Below are positions 1 to 8,049 of a stretch of DNA of 64,000 nt, in pieces. Position 1 is the stretch's first letter, and every line of letters starts with the position of its first letter. This DNA is from CAVQBJ01 sp963724405 (GTDB taxonomy: Bacteria > Actinomycetota > Thermoleophilia > Solirubrobacterales > Solirubrobacteraceae), in the NCBI GenBank assembly GCA_963724405.1, contig CAVRUQ010000003.1, positions 62,001 to 126,000 of the forward strand, read 5' to 3'. The notes beneath the pieces were generated by a model, which saw nothing but the letters and a program-made list of their open reading frames with translations, did not search any database and had not been told where the DNA came from. Made by a program: the position numbers and the translations under genes.

Positions 1-994
1 TGAAGATCGCCGTCTTGGCCCACAGCTTCGGCTTGGACCAGATCGCCTCGAGGATCTGGCGGGTGGCGTATTCGCCCACCTTGGCCGAGGAGTAGCCCGG
101 GTGCTCGGTCTGGTTGATGCCGGTGAGCAGCCAGGAGACCTGCGGCAGCGTCCCGCCGTCGAGGTCGGACATGAAGTCCGCCGGGAACGTCGGCTTGATG
201 CCGAGTGCGTTCAGCTGCGGGTTGCTCTGGAACTGCTTGAAGAAGACGAGCATGTTGTCGAGGACGCCGCCGCCGGTGCCGTTGTAGACCTTCCAGCTGA
301 TGCCGCGCGACTGCAGCTGCTCGAACATCGTCGTCCAGCCGAAGCGCCCGACGTAGCTCGCGTAGTCGCTGCCGAGCGTGTGCAGCAGCGGCCCGCCGGC
401 CTTGCCGTCCGGATCGAGCGTGCCCGACACCGACAGCAGCCGGTTCGGGTAGGTGGGGCCGATGACCGAGCAGTGGTAGGCGTCGCACAGGGTGTAGGCC
501 TGTGCCAGCGCCCAGTAGAACGGGATGTCCTGCTGCTCGTAGTAGCCCATCGTCGCCGGTCCGGCCGCCGGCCCGTCGACGGCGAGATGGGCGCGCACGA
601 AGCCGTTCATCGCGCCGCCGTTCCAACTCTGGTGCTGCGGGCCCCAGTCGTGCGTGATGTCGGGAAAGCACTGCGGCTGCCCGCCCGTGTTCAGGTGGAA
701 CGGCAGGAGCTGGCCGCCGAAGCCCGCCGCCGGGTAGCCGGGCTGGGCGAGGACCGCCTTCGACGCGTTGCCGAACCCGTTCGCGCCGGGGTAGGTGCCG
801 AAGTAGTGGTCGAAGGAGCGGTTCTCCTGGATGAGGACGACGACGTGCTCGATGTCCTGCAGCTTGCCGCGACGCGCGCCGGCGGCGAGCACGGGCGACA
901 GCAGCGGGTCGGCGGCCAGGCCGGCCAGGCCCGCTCCGGCGCCGGTGATCGCTGCGGCCCGCAGCATCTCGCGCCTGGTGAGACCTCGCTCCAT
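1..994 (-). CDS. Tat-exported phosphoesterase (phospholipase C / acid phosphatase family), C-terminus outside window
   Basis: Probable secreted phosphoesterase of the phospholipase C/acid phosphatase superfamily, which hydrolyses phosphate ester bonds outside the cytoplasm. The start ATG gives a twin-arginine-like signal (MERGLTRREMLRAAA) followed by an Ala/Gly-rich hydrophobic stretch. After that comes the family hallmark IEHVVVLIQENRSFDHYFGT near residues 48-67, where the ENRSFDHYFG motif carries metal/substrate ligands. Further family blocks are HDWGPQHQSWNGG and YHCSVIGPTYPNR. A GAGGAG Shine-Dalgarno lies just upstream of the ATG. The reading frame is open to the window edge (331 codons seen), so the C-terminal part is missing. 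Substrate specificity cannot be told from the sequence. Confidence 0.9.
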   Translation of the reverse strand, partial: MERGLTRREMLRAAAITGAGAGLAGLAADPLLSPVLAAGARRGKLQDIEHVVVLIQENRSFDHYFGTYPGANGFGNASKAVLAQPGYPAAGFGGQLLPFHLNTGGQPQCFPDITHDWGPQHQSWNGGAMNGFVRAHLAVDGPAAGPATMGYYEQQDIPFYWALAQAYTLCDAYHCSVIGPTYPNRLLSVSGTLDPDGKAGGPLLHTLGSDYASYVGRFGWTTMFEQLQSRGISWKVYNGTGGGVLDNMLVFFKQFQSNPQLNALGIKPTFPADFMSDLDGGTLPQVSWLLTGINQTEHPGYSSAKVGEYATRQILEAIWSKPKLWAKTAIF

Positions 995-1099
995 ACGTCG
1001 CTCCTCGCTCGTCGTGGGGGGCACCAACGTACCACCGGCACTGGCGGGTGAGCGGGGGAGGGCGGCCAACCGTACATCCGTGCGATGCCGCCGCGCAGC

Positions 1100-2197
1100 T
1101 CAGGCGGTCGCCGCGACGATCTCGGCCATCAGCTCCTGCAGGTCGTGGTTGGCCTCGAACACGAGCGCCTGCCGCTTGGCGCCGTTGCCCTTCTCGAGCA
1201 GCTCGCCGATGACCCGCAGCTCGGACGCGCACCCGAGCTCCGCCGCGTGGTCGGCGAGCCGGTCAAGGAGCTCGGCGGCGATCTGCCGCACCGGCGCGCG
1301 CTCGCCCTCGGGCAGCACCACGAGCTCGGTGTCAAGCCCGTGCCGAGCGGCGATCCACTTGTTTTCGTCGAGGATCTCCCAGCGGTAGTCGGCCGACGGC
1401 CGGCCCGCGTGGAACTCCTCGACGAGCTCCCGGACGAGGCATTGGATGAGGGCCGCGATCGCGATCGTGTGCTCGACGCGCGTCTGGGCGTCCATCGCGC
1501 GGATCTCAACCGTCCCGAGCCGTGGGTGGGGACGGACGTCGTACCAGAGGTAGGTGTAGTCGGCGATCAGGCCGCTGCGGACCATGAACTCGATCCGCCG
1601 CTCGTAGTCGGCCCAGTCGGCGAAGTAGGGCGGGATGCCCACGCGGGGGAACGAGCGGAAGATCGGCACGCGCGTCGAGGCCAGGCCGGTCAGGTCGCCG
1701 CGCCAGAAGGGCGAGTTGGCCGACAGGGCGACGAGCAACGGTACGTGAGCGCGCATCCCGTTGGCGACCGAGATCGCCTCGTCGGGGCCGCCAACGCCGA
1801 CGTGGACGTGCAGCCCGAACACGAGCTCCTGGCGCGCGACGTACCCGAGCGACGTGACGATCTCGCGGTAGCGGTCGTCGCGCACGATCCGCTGGTCCTC
1901 CCAGCGGGCGAACGGATGCGTGCCGGCCGAGCCGATGAGCAGCTCGTGCTTGGCGGCGTGGTCACGCACGCTCTCGCGCATCCCCCGGAGCTCGACGGCG
2001 GCCTCGGACACGGTCGAGCACACGGGCGTCGCGACCTCGAGCACCGACTGCAGCAGCTCCGGGTGGATCTGGCCGGGGGGCGGGTCGGCGAGCATCGCGT
2101 GGATCGCGTTGACGAGGTCGAGCGATGACCGGTCGACGATCATCAGCTCCTCCTCGATGCCGACCGTGTAGCGCGGACCGCCGAACTCGTGCTCCAT
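1100..2197 (-). CDS. carboxylate-amine ligase, YbdK/GCS2 family (putative glutamate-cysteine ligase 2)
   Basis: ATP-grasp-unrelated glutamate-cysteine ligase type 2 family (YbdK/EgtA-like), which joins a carboxylate to an amine with ATP. The 365-residue length is usual for the family. The N-terminus has the hallmark FGGPRYTVGIEEELMIVD (GIEEE glutamates bind Mg). Later come GLHVHVGV near residue 147 and FRSFPRVGIPP. In Actinobacteria such proteins contribute to gamma-glutamylcysteine or ergothioneine precursors, but many YbdK proteins have only weak ligase activity, so the physiological substrate is not certain. It is read toward the phosphoesterase gene. Upstream, TAGGGT lies about nine bases before the ATG and may be a -10 box for a short leader. 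Confidence 0.9.
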   Translation of the reverse strand: MEHEFGGPRYTVGIEEELMIVDRSSLDLVNAIHAMLADPPPGQIHPELLQSVLEVATPVCSTVSEAAVELRGMRESVRDHAAKHELLIGSAGTHPFARWEDQRIVRDDRYREIVTSLGYVARQELVFGLHVHVGVGGPDEAISVANGMRAHVPLLVALSANSPFWRGDLTGLASTRVPIFRSFPRVGIPPYFADWADYERRIEFMVRSGLIADYTYLWYDVRPHPRLGTVEIRAMDAQTRVEHTIAIAALIQCLVRELVEEFHAGRPSADYRWEILDENKWIAARHGLDTELVVLPEGERAPVRQIAAELLDRLADHAAELGCASELRVIGELLEKGNGAKRQALVFEANHDLQELMAEIVAATA

Positions 2198-2268
2198 GTG
2201 GGGCGGACCCTAATCGGTTCCGCGGCGGGTGGAGCCGTCCGTCCTCTCCGCGCGGCGTCCCACGGGCG

Positions 2269-2315
2269 AACTTTGGTCGATCTTGTCTCACTGTGGAAGA
2301 AGATCGACCAAAGTT
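2269..2315. repeat. dispersed hairpin repeat, copy 1
   Basis: Perfect 16-bp inverted repeat, arms AACTTTGGTCGATCTT and AAGATCGACCAAAGTT, separated by a 15-base loop ending in GTGGAAG. A near copy with the same arm core (TTGGTCGATCTT), the same 15-base loop length and the same GTGGAAG loop end lies at 14921-14969. Both copies sit between genes. It could be a mobile REP/MITE-like element or a transcription attenuator; it lacks a T-tract. Confidence 0.75.
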
Positions 2316-2400
2316 CCGCTCGGGTGGCCTCCGGCGGGCGTTTGCGGCCGGTCTCGAACCGGTTGAACGGGGCCGGCGCGACGCCGGCCCGCCGCGGGCC

Positions 2401-3834
2401 TCAGCCCGACAGCAAGGCGGAGCCCACCCCCGCGATCGACTCCTCGCCGTAGGCCATCGACGGGTCGCCGTCGGTCAGGACGCACACCCCGAGGCGCACG
2501 CCCGGGCGCTCCACCAGCGCCCCCTCGGTGAACAGGCCCTGCGACGGCAGTCCCCCCGTCTTGAAGAACACCTCGTAGCGGGGCCGCGCGACCGGCGGCA
2601 CGCCCCAGCTCTGCGACGGCTCGATCCCTGAGAGCAGTCCGCGCGCGTAGCTGTCGAACTGCGCCGGGATGAGCCCGTCGAGCTCGAAGAAGAAGCGCGC
2701 CTGGTCGGCGGCCGAGGTCTGGGTGTACGCCCACCAGCCGACGCCCGGCACGAAGTCGGTCATCTGCGATTGCGCCGCGATCCGCTCGAGCGCCGGGTAG
2801 CCGCCGACCGCGGCGAACACGGCCGAGGCCGCGTTGTTGTCGGAGATGTGGATCATCGGGTACAGGATCGCGTTGCTCGATGCGTCGACTCCGCGATGCT
2901 CGGCGGCGAGCATCTGCAGGTAGGCGACGAGCATCATCACCTTGACCATGCTCGCCGTCTCGAAGTGCTCATGGATGCGCACGCCGCTCAGCGCGCCGGT
3001 GTCGTCGACGACGGCGTACGCCGTGCTCCCGGCCCGCCCGTCGATGAAGCGCGCGGCGGCGGCGACGCCCGCGCCGGTCGGAAACGCGGCGGCCGGCCGG
3101 CCGCTGCCTTGCCCCTGCAGGGCCAGGCCGGTGTGGGCGACGCAGCGCCGGTAGGACGCGCTCGTCCCCATCGCGTGACGCCAGGCCGGCGCGAAGCACA
3201 CCCGGTAGGTGAAGTCGGCGGCCGGCGGGTTGACGGTCGCCGACGCCGTGGTCACGTGACCGGACTCGCTCGTCTGGGTCACCGCCTCGATGCGGAACGC
3301 GTTGCTGTCGCGCGGCGCGAGCGACCAGTAGGCGCTGACGGGCGCCGCCTCGCCGAGCCCGGTGTGCGCCACCGCAAGCGCCAGCGTCACCCGGCCGGCG
3401 CCGAGGCTGCGCTCGCTCACGCGCCCGGCGGGATCGACGATCAGGTGCCGCGCCGGGCTGAGCGCGGTGCCGGCCGCGTCGATCACGCGCAGCTCGGTGT
3501 TGCGATTCGGGCGTACGCCGGTGAACGCGTACGCGCCGTCGGCCGCCGTGATGCCCGTCGCGATCGTCGCGTAGCCGCGGAACGGATAGGAGTTCGCCTG
3601 GAGCTGCACGTGCGCTCCGGCCAGGCCTTGTCCCGCATCGGTGAGCGCCCCGGTGATCGACACGGCCGCGCCATAGCCGATCGTCGCGGCCGACACGGTC
3701 GCCGTCAGCGCGCTCGCGCCCGCCGGTGGAACGGCGGCCCGGGCGGCCGGTGCGATTCCGGCAAGCGCCAACAGGGACAGCGGCCACGCGGCGCCGCGCG
3801 CCGCGAATGAGCCGAGGATGCGCACGCGCGGCAT
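2401..3834 (-). CDS. secreted serine hydrolase, class A beta-lactamase fold with N-terminal Ig/carboxypeptidase-like domain
   Basis: Exported penicillin-recognising-type hydrolase. After a signal peptide (about residues 1-35, ending in an Ala-rich segment) there is a beta-sandwich region of roughly 200 residues resembling carboxypeptidase-regulatory/Ig modules. The C-terminal 230 residues are a class A beta-lactamase-like domain with all three active-site motifs: SMVK (Ser295, Lys298), SDN (Ser331) and KTG (Lys425). A true resistance beta-lactamase usually also shows ExxxN and is shorter, so a peptidase/esterase or cell-wall role is equally possible. The frame is open to 3921, but that start would run into the divergent gene at 3908. 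The ATG at 3834 starts directly at a good signal peptide and was chosen. Confidence 0.85.
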   Translation of the reverse strand: MPRVRILGSFAARGAAWPLSLLALAGIAPAARAAVPPAGASALTATVSAATIGYGAAVSITGALTDAGQGLAGAHVQLQANSYPFRGYATIATGITAADGAYAFTGVRPNRNTELRVIDAAGTALSPARHLIVDPAGRVSERSLGAGRVTLALAVAHTGLGEAAPVSAYWSLAPRDSNAFRIEAVTQTSESGHVTTASATVNPPAADFTYRVCFAPAWRHAMGTSASYRRCVAHTGLALQGQGSGRPAAAFPTGAGVAAAARFIDGRAGSTAYAVVDDTGALSGVRIHEHFETASMVKVMMLVAYLQMLAAEHRGVDASSNAILYPMIHISDNNAASAVFAAVGGYPALERIAAQSQMTDFVPGVGWWAYTQTSAADQARFFFELDGLIPAQFDSYARGLLSGIEPSQSWGVPPVARPRYEVFFKTGGLPSQGLFTEGALVERPGVRLGVCVLTDGDPSMAYGEESIAGVGSALLSG

Positions 3835-3907
3835 CGTAGACGCCCGGGTCGACCGCCCCGGCGGCGCTTTGCCACGCGGGCCGCGCGCGCGTATGCTCCA
3901 AGCGCCG

Positions 3908-4147
3908 ATGGACGACGCCAACGTGCAGAATCACATCGAGGATCTCGTGGCCGAGGAGCACCGCCTGCTCGCGGCCGGCGAGGCGGGGCTGAGCGAGGCC
4001 CAGCGCGAGCGGCTCGAGCGCGTCCGGGTCGAGCTCGACCGCTATTGGGACCTGCTGCGCCAGCGCCGGGCGCGCGAGGAGTTCGGGATGGACCCCGACT
4101 TCGTCGAGCTGCGCGACGAGAAGACCGTCGAGGGCTTCGAGCAGTAG
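3908..4147 (+). CDS. DUF2630 family small protein
   Basis: 79-residue, charged, mostly helical protein beginning MDDANVQNHIEDLVAEEHRL, with the DRYWDLLRQRRAREEFG block typical of DUF2630 proteins of Actinobacteria. The function is unknown; the family is usually 75-85 residues, so this copy is complete. It is divergent from the serine hydrolase with a 73-base gap. TATGCT ends ten bases before the ATG and may be its -10 box. No membrane segment or metal motif is seen. Confidence 0.85.
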   Translation: MDDANVQNHIEDLVAEEHRLLAAGEAGLSEAQRERLERVRVELDRYWDLLRQRRAREEFGMDPDFVELRDEKTVEGFEQ

Positions 4148-4189
4148 CACCGCGCGGGCGCTCGATCCGCGCTCGCCGCGGCCGCCGAC

Positions 4190-4201
4190 TACGCTCAAGC
4201 C
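4190..4201 (+). promoter_or_regulatory. -10 box for leaderless start of the KdpD-C kinase gene
   Basis: TACGCT followed by exactly six bases and then ATG. A -10 box at this distance would place the transcription start at or next to the ATG, giving a leaderless mRNA. No Shine-Dalgarno is seen. The same TAnnnT-N6-ATG layout occurs at 32382, 44288 and 59421. Confidence 0.5.
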
Positions 4202-5644
4202 ATGTCTCGCCTGCTCGGCTACGTCATCGCCGCGGAGCCGCCGCCCCGGCGCACCGGGGTGGTCGTGTCGCTCGTCCTCATCGCCGTCTGCACGCTGATC
4301 ATCTATCCGCTCAAGCGCGTCGCCCCCGTCGTCTCGCTCGGGGTGGTGTACCTGCTGGCGGTCCTCATCGTCTCGACCACGTGGGGACTGTGGCTCGGCG
4401 TGTTCACCGCCTTCGTGAGCGCCGGTGCGTTCAACTTCTTCCACCTGCCGCCGACCGGCCAGTTCACGATCGCCGACGGCAGCAACTGGGTCGCGCTGAG
4501 CGCGTTCCTGGTCACCGCGCTGCTCGCCAGCTCGGTCGCCGACGTGACCCGCACGCGCGCGCGAGAGGCGGTCGAGCGTCGCCGCGAGGCCGATCTCGCG
4601 GCGGAGATGGCGCGCATCCTGCTGCGCGGCAACGACCTCGGCGCCGCGTTGCCGACCGCCTCCGCGCGCCTCTCGGCCGCGCTCGAGCTCCCGTCGGCGG
4701 TGATCGAGCTCGATGCGGTGGATTCCAACGATCGTCGCGTCGCGTTCCCGTTGCGGGAGGGGACAAGGAGGCTCGGCACGCTCGTGGTCCCCAGCGACAC
4801 CTCCGACGCCGGTCTCACGCGCCTGCAGGAGCGCGTCGTGCCCGCGCTGGAGGCGCTCCTGAGCGCCGCGCTCGAGCGCGAGTCGCTGCAGGGCGAGGTC
4901 GTCGAGACGGCCGCGCTGCGCCGGGCCGACGTCGTCAAGACGGCGCTGCTGCGCGCGGTCTCCCACGATCTGCGCTCGCCGCTGACGGCGATCGCCGCCG
5001 CCGGAGAGGCGGTCGCCTCGCCGACGCTCGGAGCCGACGAGCGCGAGGAGCTGGCGGCGGTCATCCAGGAGGAGACGCGTCGCCTGTCGCGCCTCGTGGA
5101 CAACCTGCTCGACCTGTCGCGCCTGGAGGCCGGCTCGGCCACGCCGCGGCGCGACTGGGTCTCGGTCGACGACCTGCTGCGCACGGCGATGGACGAGCTC
5201 GCCGCGCGCGACGGCGAGTTCACGCTGTCCGTCGATCGCGAGCTCCCGCTCGTGATCGCCGATCCGGCCCAGCTCGAGCGGGCCTTCGTCAACGTGCTCG
5301 AGAACGCGCGGCGGCACAGCGGCGGGCACTCGGTCTCCGTGCGCGCGCGGGCGGTGCGTGAGCGCGTGATCGTGCGGATCGTCGACCGTGGCCCGGGCAT
5401 CCCGCCGGCGCAGCTCGAGCGCGTGTTCGAGCCCTTCTACCGGGCCGGCACGGCGAAGGGCGGGCAACGCGGGTCGGGCCTCGGTCTCGCGATCGCGCGG
5501 GGCTTCGTGCAGGCCAACGGGGGGCGCCTGCACGTCGAGTCGCTCCCCGGGCAGGGCGCGACGTTCATCTTCGAGCTGCCGATCGAGGCGGCGGCCGGCG
5601 GCGGCGCCGCCGATCTGACGCCCGCGCGAGACCACGTCGCGTGA
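4202..5644 (+). CDS. kdpD: KdpD C-terminal-half sensor histidine kinase (DUF4118 + HisKA + HATPase)
   Basis: Membrane histidine kinase corresponding to the second half of E. coli KdpD; it should phosphorylate the KdpE-like regulator encoded next to it. Four membrane helices of a DUF4118 domain occupy about residues 20-115 (ending FNFFHLPPTGQFTIADGSNW), then a GAF-like linker region. The HisKA H-box AVSHDLRSPLTAI has the phospho-accepting His255. The ATPase domain shows N-box Asn368 in NVLENARRHSGG, G1 DRGPGIPP and G2 GSGLGLAIA. The Walker-type KdpD N-terminal sensor is absent here and is encoded separately at 12629-13780. Its stop overlaps the regulator start by four bases (GTGA), implying coupled translation. 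Confidence 0.92.
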   Translation: MSRLLGYVIAAEPPPRRTGVVVSLVLIAVCTLIIYPLKRVAPVVSLGVVYLLAVLIVSTTWGLWLGVFTAFVSAGAFNFFHLPPTGQFTIADGSNWVALSAFLVTALLASSVADVTRTRAREAVERRREADLAAEMARILLRGNDLGAALPTASARLSAALELPSAVIELDAVDSNDRRVAFPLREGTRRLGTLVVPSDTSDAGLTRLQERVVPALEALLSAALERESLQGEVVETAALRRADVVKTALLRAVSHDLRSPLTAIAAAGEAVASPTLGADEREELAAVIQEETRRLSRLVDNLLDLSRLEAGSATPRRDWVSVDDLLRTAMDELAARDGEFTLSVDRELPLVIADPAQLERAFVNVLENARRHSGGHSVSVRARAVRERVIVRIVDRGPGIPPAQLERVFEPFYRAGTAKGGQRGSGLGLAIARGFVQANGGRLHVESLPGQGATFIFELPIEAAAGGGAADLTPARDHVA

Positions 5645-6360
5645 GCGGCTCGACTGCGACCACCAACGGCCACGCGCCGCGCGTGCTCGTCTGCGACGAC
5701 GAGCCGCAGATCCTGCGCGCGCTGAAGGTCATCCTGCGCGAGGCCGGCTTCGAGGTCGTGCCGGCCGAGACGGGCGGCGAGGCGCTCGATCGGGCCGCGG
5801 TGCGCCCCCCGGAGGCGGCGATCGTGGACCTCGTGCTGCCCGACATCGACGGCATCGAGGTGACCCGCCGCCTGCGGGAGTGGAGCCAGATGCCGATCCT
5901 CGTGCTCTCCGCGATGGGCGACGAGGACGCCAAGGTGCGAGCCCTGGAGGCCGGCGCCGACGACTACGTCACGAAGCCGTTCGGCTCGCGCGAGCTCGTC
6001 GCCCGCCTGCAGGCGGCGTTGCGGCGCGCCGTGCCCGAGGGCGACGAACCCGTCGTCCGCGCCGACGGCCTCGAGGTCGACCTCGCGGCGCACGCGATAC
6101 GCCGTTACGGCGAAGGCGTCCATCTCACCCCGATCGAGTTCGACCTCCTGCGCGCTCTCGTGCGCAACCGCGGGCGGCTGATGACCCACCGCCAGCTGCT
6201 GATCGAGGTCTGGGGCCCCGAGTACGTCGACGATATCCAGACGCTGCGCACGCATATCGCGCGGCTGCGCTCGAAGATCGAGCCCGAGGGGGAGGGGGGG
6301 ACGCTGCGCCGCCGCCTGATCGTCACCGACCCGGGAGTCGGGTACCGCTTCGCGGTGTAG
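5641..6360 (+). CDS. kdpE: OmpR-family response regulator, KdpE
   Basis: DNA-binding response regulator for the kdp potassium-uptake operon. The receiver domain has the acidic pair in VLVCDDEPQILRALK, the phospho-acceptor Asp63 in IVDLVLPDIDG, and the conserved Lys in YVTKPFG. The C-terminal winged helix has HLTPIEFDLLRALVRNRGRLMTH and the recognition segment YVDDIQTLRTHIARLRSKIE. The 239-residue length fits the family. It starts with GTG overlapping the kinase stop codon. The presumed target operon begins at 7834, separated by a VOC gene and an AraC gene on the opposite strand. A candidate binding site is the pair of ATCGTTA direct repeats at 7770-7797. Confidence 0.93.
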   Translation: MSGSTATTNGHAPRVLVCDDEPQILRALKVILREAGFEVVPAETGGEALDRAAVRPPEAAIVDLVLPDIDGIEVTRRLREWSQMPILVLSAMGDEDAKVRALEAGADDYVTKPFGSRELVARLQAALRRAVPEGDEPVVRADGLEVDLAAHAIRRYGEGVHLTPIEFDLLRALVRNRGRLMTHRQLLIEVWGPEYVDDIQTLRTHIARLRSKIEPEGEGGTLRRRLIVTDPGVGYRFAV

Positions 6361-6516
6361 GGCGCGGGCGGCTCAGCCGCTCGCCGGCCAGCCGATCAGT
6401 TCGCCGGCGTGCTCGGCGAACACCGCCGCCATCGCGGTCTCGCCGTGGTCGGACATCGCGTGGGGCATGGCCCTTGCACCGTAGCCGCTCGCCGGCTCGC
6501 CGTCACCCCGCTGGTC

Positions 6517-6918
6517 CTACATCGGCGTGCCGAGCTCGACGAGCGTCCCGAACGGGTCGCGGACGAACGCGACGCGCTGGCCGTGCGGCTTGTCCTCGGG
6601 CGCGGCAAGCGACTCGCAGCCGGCCTCGAGCGCCCGCGCGTATGCGGCGTCGACGTCGGTGTGCACGAGCGTGATCTCCACGTTCGGCGGCGGGCCGTCG
6701 GGGCCGGCGCGCCGCACACCGCCCGCGAAGCTCGACTCGCCGAGCGCGTAGGAGGCGAAGGCGAGCTTCGTCGGGCCGGTGTCGAGCTGGGCGTACGAGC
6801 CGTCCGGCGCCGCGAACTCGCTGCGCAATCCGAACGTCCGCTCGTAGAACGCGCTGGCCGCCGGCGGATCCTCGACGTAGGCGATCACCCAGCCGAGCGT
6901 GAGCTCCATGTCAGGCAT
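6517..6918 (-). CDS. VOC family (glyoxalase/bleomycin-resistance-like) protein
   Basis: 133-residue vicinal-oxygen-chelate protein made of two beta-alpha-beta-beta-beta modules. It begins with MELTLGWVIAYVEDPPAASAFYERTFG, the typical first module. The second module ends in GQRVAFVRDPFGTLVELGTPM, where the terminal Glu is the usual metal ligand. The enzymatic substrate cannot be predicted; the family includes dioxygenases, isomerases and antibiotic-binding proteins. GGAGG lies six bases upstream of the ATG. It follows the AraC-type gene on the same strand with a 72-base gap, and the two may be co-transcribed. Confidence 0.88.
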   Translation of the reverse strand: MPDMELTLGWVIAYVEDPPAASAFYERTFGLRSEFAAPDGSYAQLDTGPTKLAFASYALGESSFAGGVRRAGPDGPPPNVEITLVHTDVDAAYARALEAGCESLAAPEDKPHGQRVAFVRDPFGTLVELGTPM

Positions 6919-6990
6919 GTGTGTCCTCCGTTTCGTTCACGGAGCCATGATCGCGCCTGCTCGACCGCGCGTCTTGCAGGAAACGGCCGT

Positions 6991-7695
6991 CTACCCGGTG
7001 AGCAGCCGCGACGGCGGCACCCCCGCGAGCGCGCGGCAGTCGTTCGCGAAGTGCGCCTGATCGGCGTAGCCGGCGTCGATCGCGACCTCGGCGAGCTCGC
7101 CACCGGCGTGGGCCGCCTCCAGTGCGGCGCCGAGACGAAGCACGCGCGCGAGGCGCTTGGGGCCGTAGCCGACGGCCGCCGACACGCGCCGGCGCAGCTG
7201 GCGCTCGCTGACGTGCAGTTCGGCGGCGAGCCGCACGACCGGGGCGCGCGGACTCGCGAGCCGGATGACGGCCTCGCGGACAAGGGGGTCCGGCCGCTCG
7301 GCCCGCGTCCCGCGCGCCAGCAGCACCGTCCGCAGGCGTTCGACGGGTTGCGGGTCGCGCTCGAGCGCGCTCGCCAGGCGCGCTCCCTCCGCTCCCCACA
7401 GCTCCTGCACCGGGATCGACGCGTCGCGGAGCGCCTCGCCGCGGATGCCGAGCAGCGACGGCGCAGCGCCCGGGCGCAGCCGCGCGCCGACGACGCGCGT
7501 GCCCGGTGGCAGCGCGACGAGGAAGGCCGTCGTGTTCGGGCCGACCACCGTGGTGCCGGTCCCTTCGATCCAGACGATGTCGATGCAGCCGTCGGGCAGC
7601 ACCCGCACCGGCGGCCCGTCGGCCGCGCGCCGCTCCCAGATGCACTGCAGCCACGGGGCGAGCGCCGAAGGCGGTTGATGCTCGCGGTAGCTCAC
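6991..7695 (-). CDS. AraC-family transcriptional regulator
   Basis: Transcription factor with an N-terminal DUF6597-like sensing region (YREHQPPSALAPWLQCIWE, then a PDGCIDIVW block) and a C-terminal AraC/XylS double helix-turn-helix. The first helix is around VVRLAAELHVSERQLRRRV. The second is LAEVAIDAGYADQAHFANDCRALAG, the classic AraC signature. The GTG at 7695 opens directly onto the conserved VSYREHQPP start; an in-frame extension to 7770 exists but adds only low-complexity Arg/Gly residues. It is divergent from the kdp operon and could regulate the downstream VOC gene or itself. No evidence ties it to potassium. Confidence 0.88.
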   Translation of the reverse strand: MSYREHQPPSALAPWLQCIWERRAADGPPVRVLPDGCIDIVWIEGTGTTVVGPNTTAFLVALPPGTRVVGARLRPGAAPSLLGIRGEALRDASIPVQELWGAEGARLASALERDPQPVERLRTVLLARGTRAERPDPLVREAVIRLASPRAPVVRLAAELHVSERQLRRRVSAAVGYGPKRLARVLRLGAALEAAHAGGELAEVAIDAGYADQAHFANDCRALAGVPPSRLLTG

Positions 7696-7769
7696 GCCTG
7701 GCCGCCGTTCGGGGCCGCGATTGCGGGCATCCCGCAAGCGTAGGGCACGAGCCCCGCCGCCGTCACGCA

Positions 7770-7797
7770 ATCGTTACGCCCGCCTCGGCGATCGTTA
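7770..7797 (+). promoter_or_regulatory. tandem ATCGTTA direct repeats upstream of kdp operon
   Basis: ATCGTTA occurs at 7770-7776 and again at 7791-7797, 21 bases apart start to start (two helical turns). It lies in the short gap between the divergent AraC gene and the first kdp gene. OmpR-family regulators such as KdpE bind direct repeats on one DNA face, so this is a plausible KdpE site or part of the promoter. This is inference from position and spacing. Confidence 0.4.
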
Positions 7798-7833
7798 TGA
7801 GGGCGTCACGGTCGGTGTCCCATGATGCCGTGC

Positions 7834-7920
7834 ATGGCCCACGACCTGCTCGCCGTAGCCCTCGGGATCCTCATGTTCGCGATCCTCTGGGCCCTCGTGG
7901 AGGGAATCGATCGGATATGA
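7834..7920 (+). CDS. 28-residue single-pass membrane peptide at head of kdp operon
   Basis: Tiny ORF encoding MAHDLLAVALGILMFAILWA followed by LVEGIDRI. One hydrophobic helix covers almost its whole length, with acidic residues after it. Its TGA overlaps the ATG of kdpF by the ATGA arrangement, which strongly suggests translation. Upstream in-frame ATGs at 7822 and 7825 would add up to four residues. It is not a recognised family to me. By size and place it resembles a second KdpF-like stabilising subunit or a leader peptide coupling translation of kdpF. Confidence 0.55.
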   Translation: MAHDLLAVALGILMFAILWALVEGIDRI

Positions 7921-8045
7921 GCCTTTCGATCCCCCTTGCGTACTTCGTCGCGCACATGAGCGGCGCCGACTTCTTCGGCCTCGTCGTGTCGGTGCTCGTG
8001 TGCGCCTACCTGCTCTACGCGCTGCTCCGCGGGGAGAAGTTCTAG
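7917..8045 (+). CDS. kdpF: KdpF-like small subunit of K+-transporting ATPase
   Basis: 42-residue peptide with one transmembrane helix (FFGLVVSVLVCAYLLYALLR) and a short basic tail GEKF. This is the usual KdpF pattern of LVxxLxxYLxxALLRPE-like ends. KdpF sits beside KdpA in the membrane and stabilises the KdpFABC complex. It starts by ATGA overlap with the preceding peptide and ends four bases before kdpA. The N-terminal 16 residues before the helix are longer than in E. coli KdpF (29 residues); an internal Met at residue 14 could be an alternative start. Confidence 0.8.
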   Translation: MSLSIPLAYFVAHMSGADFFGLVVSVLVCAYLLYALLRGEKF

Positions 8046-8049
8046 TCGC

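Noticed and set aside
2969..5635. 888-codon minus-strand frame across the serine hydrolase, DUF2630 and kinase genes
   Set aside because: Conflicts with three well-supported genes; composition is unnatural (His/Arg/Asp-rich).
6373..6468. 31-codon minus-strand ORF after the KdpE gene (MPHAMSDHGETAMAAVFAEH...)
   Set aside because: Reasonable composition but too short, with no ribosome-binding site or recognisable homology; possibly a relic.
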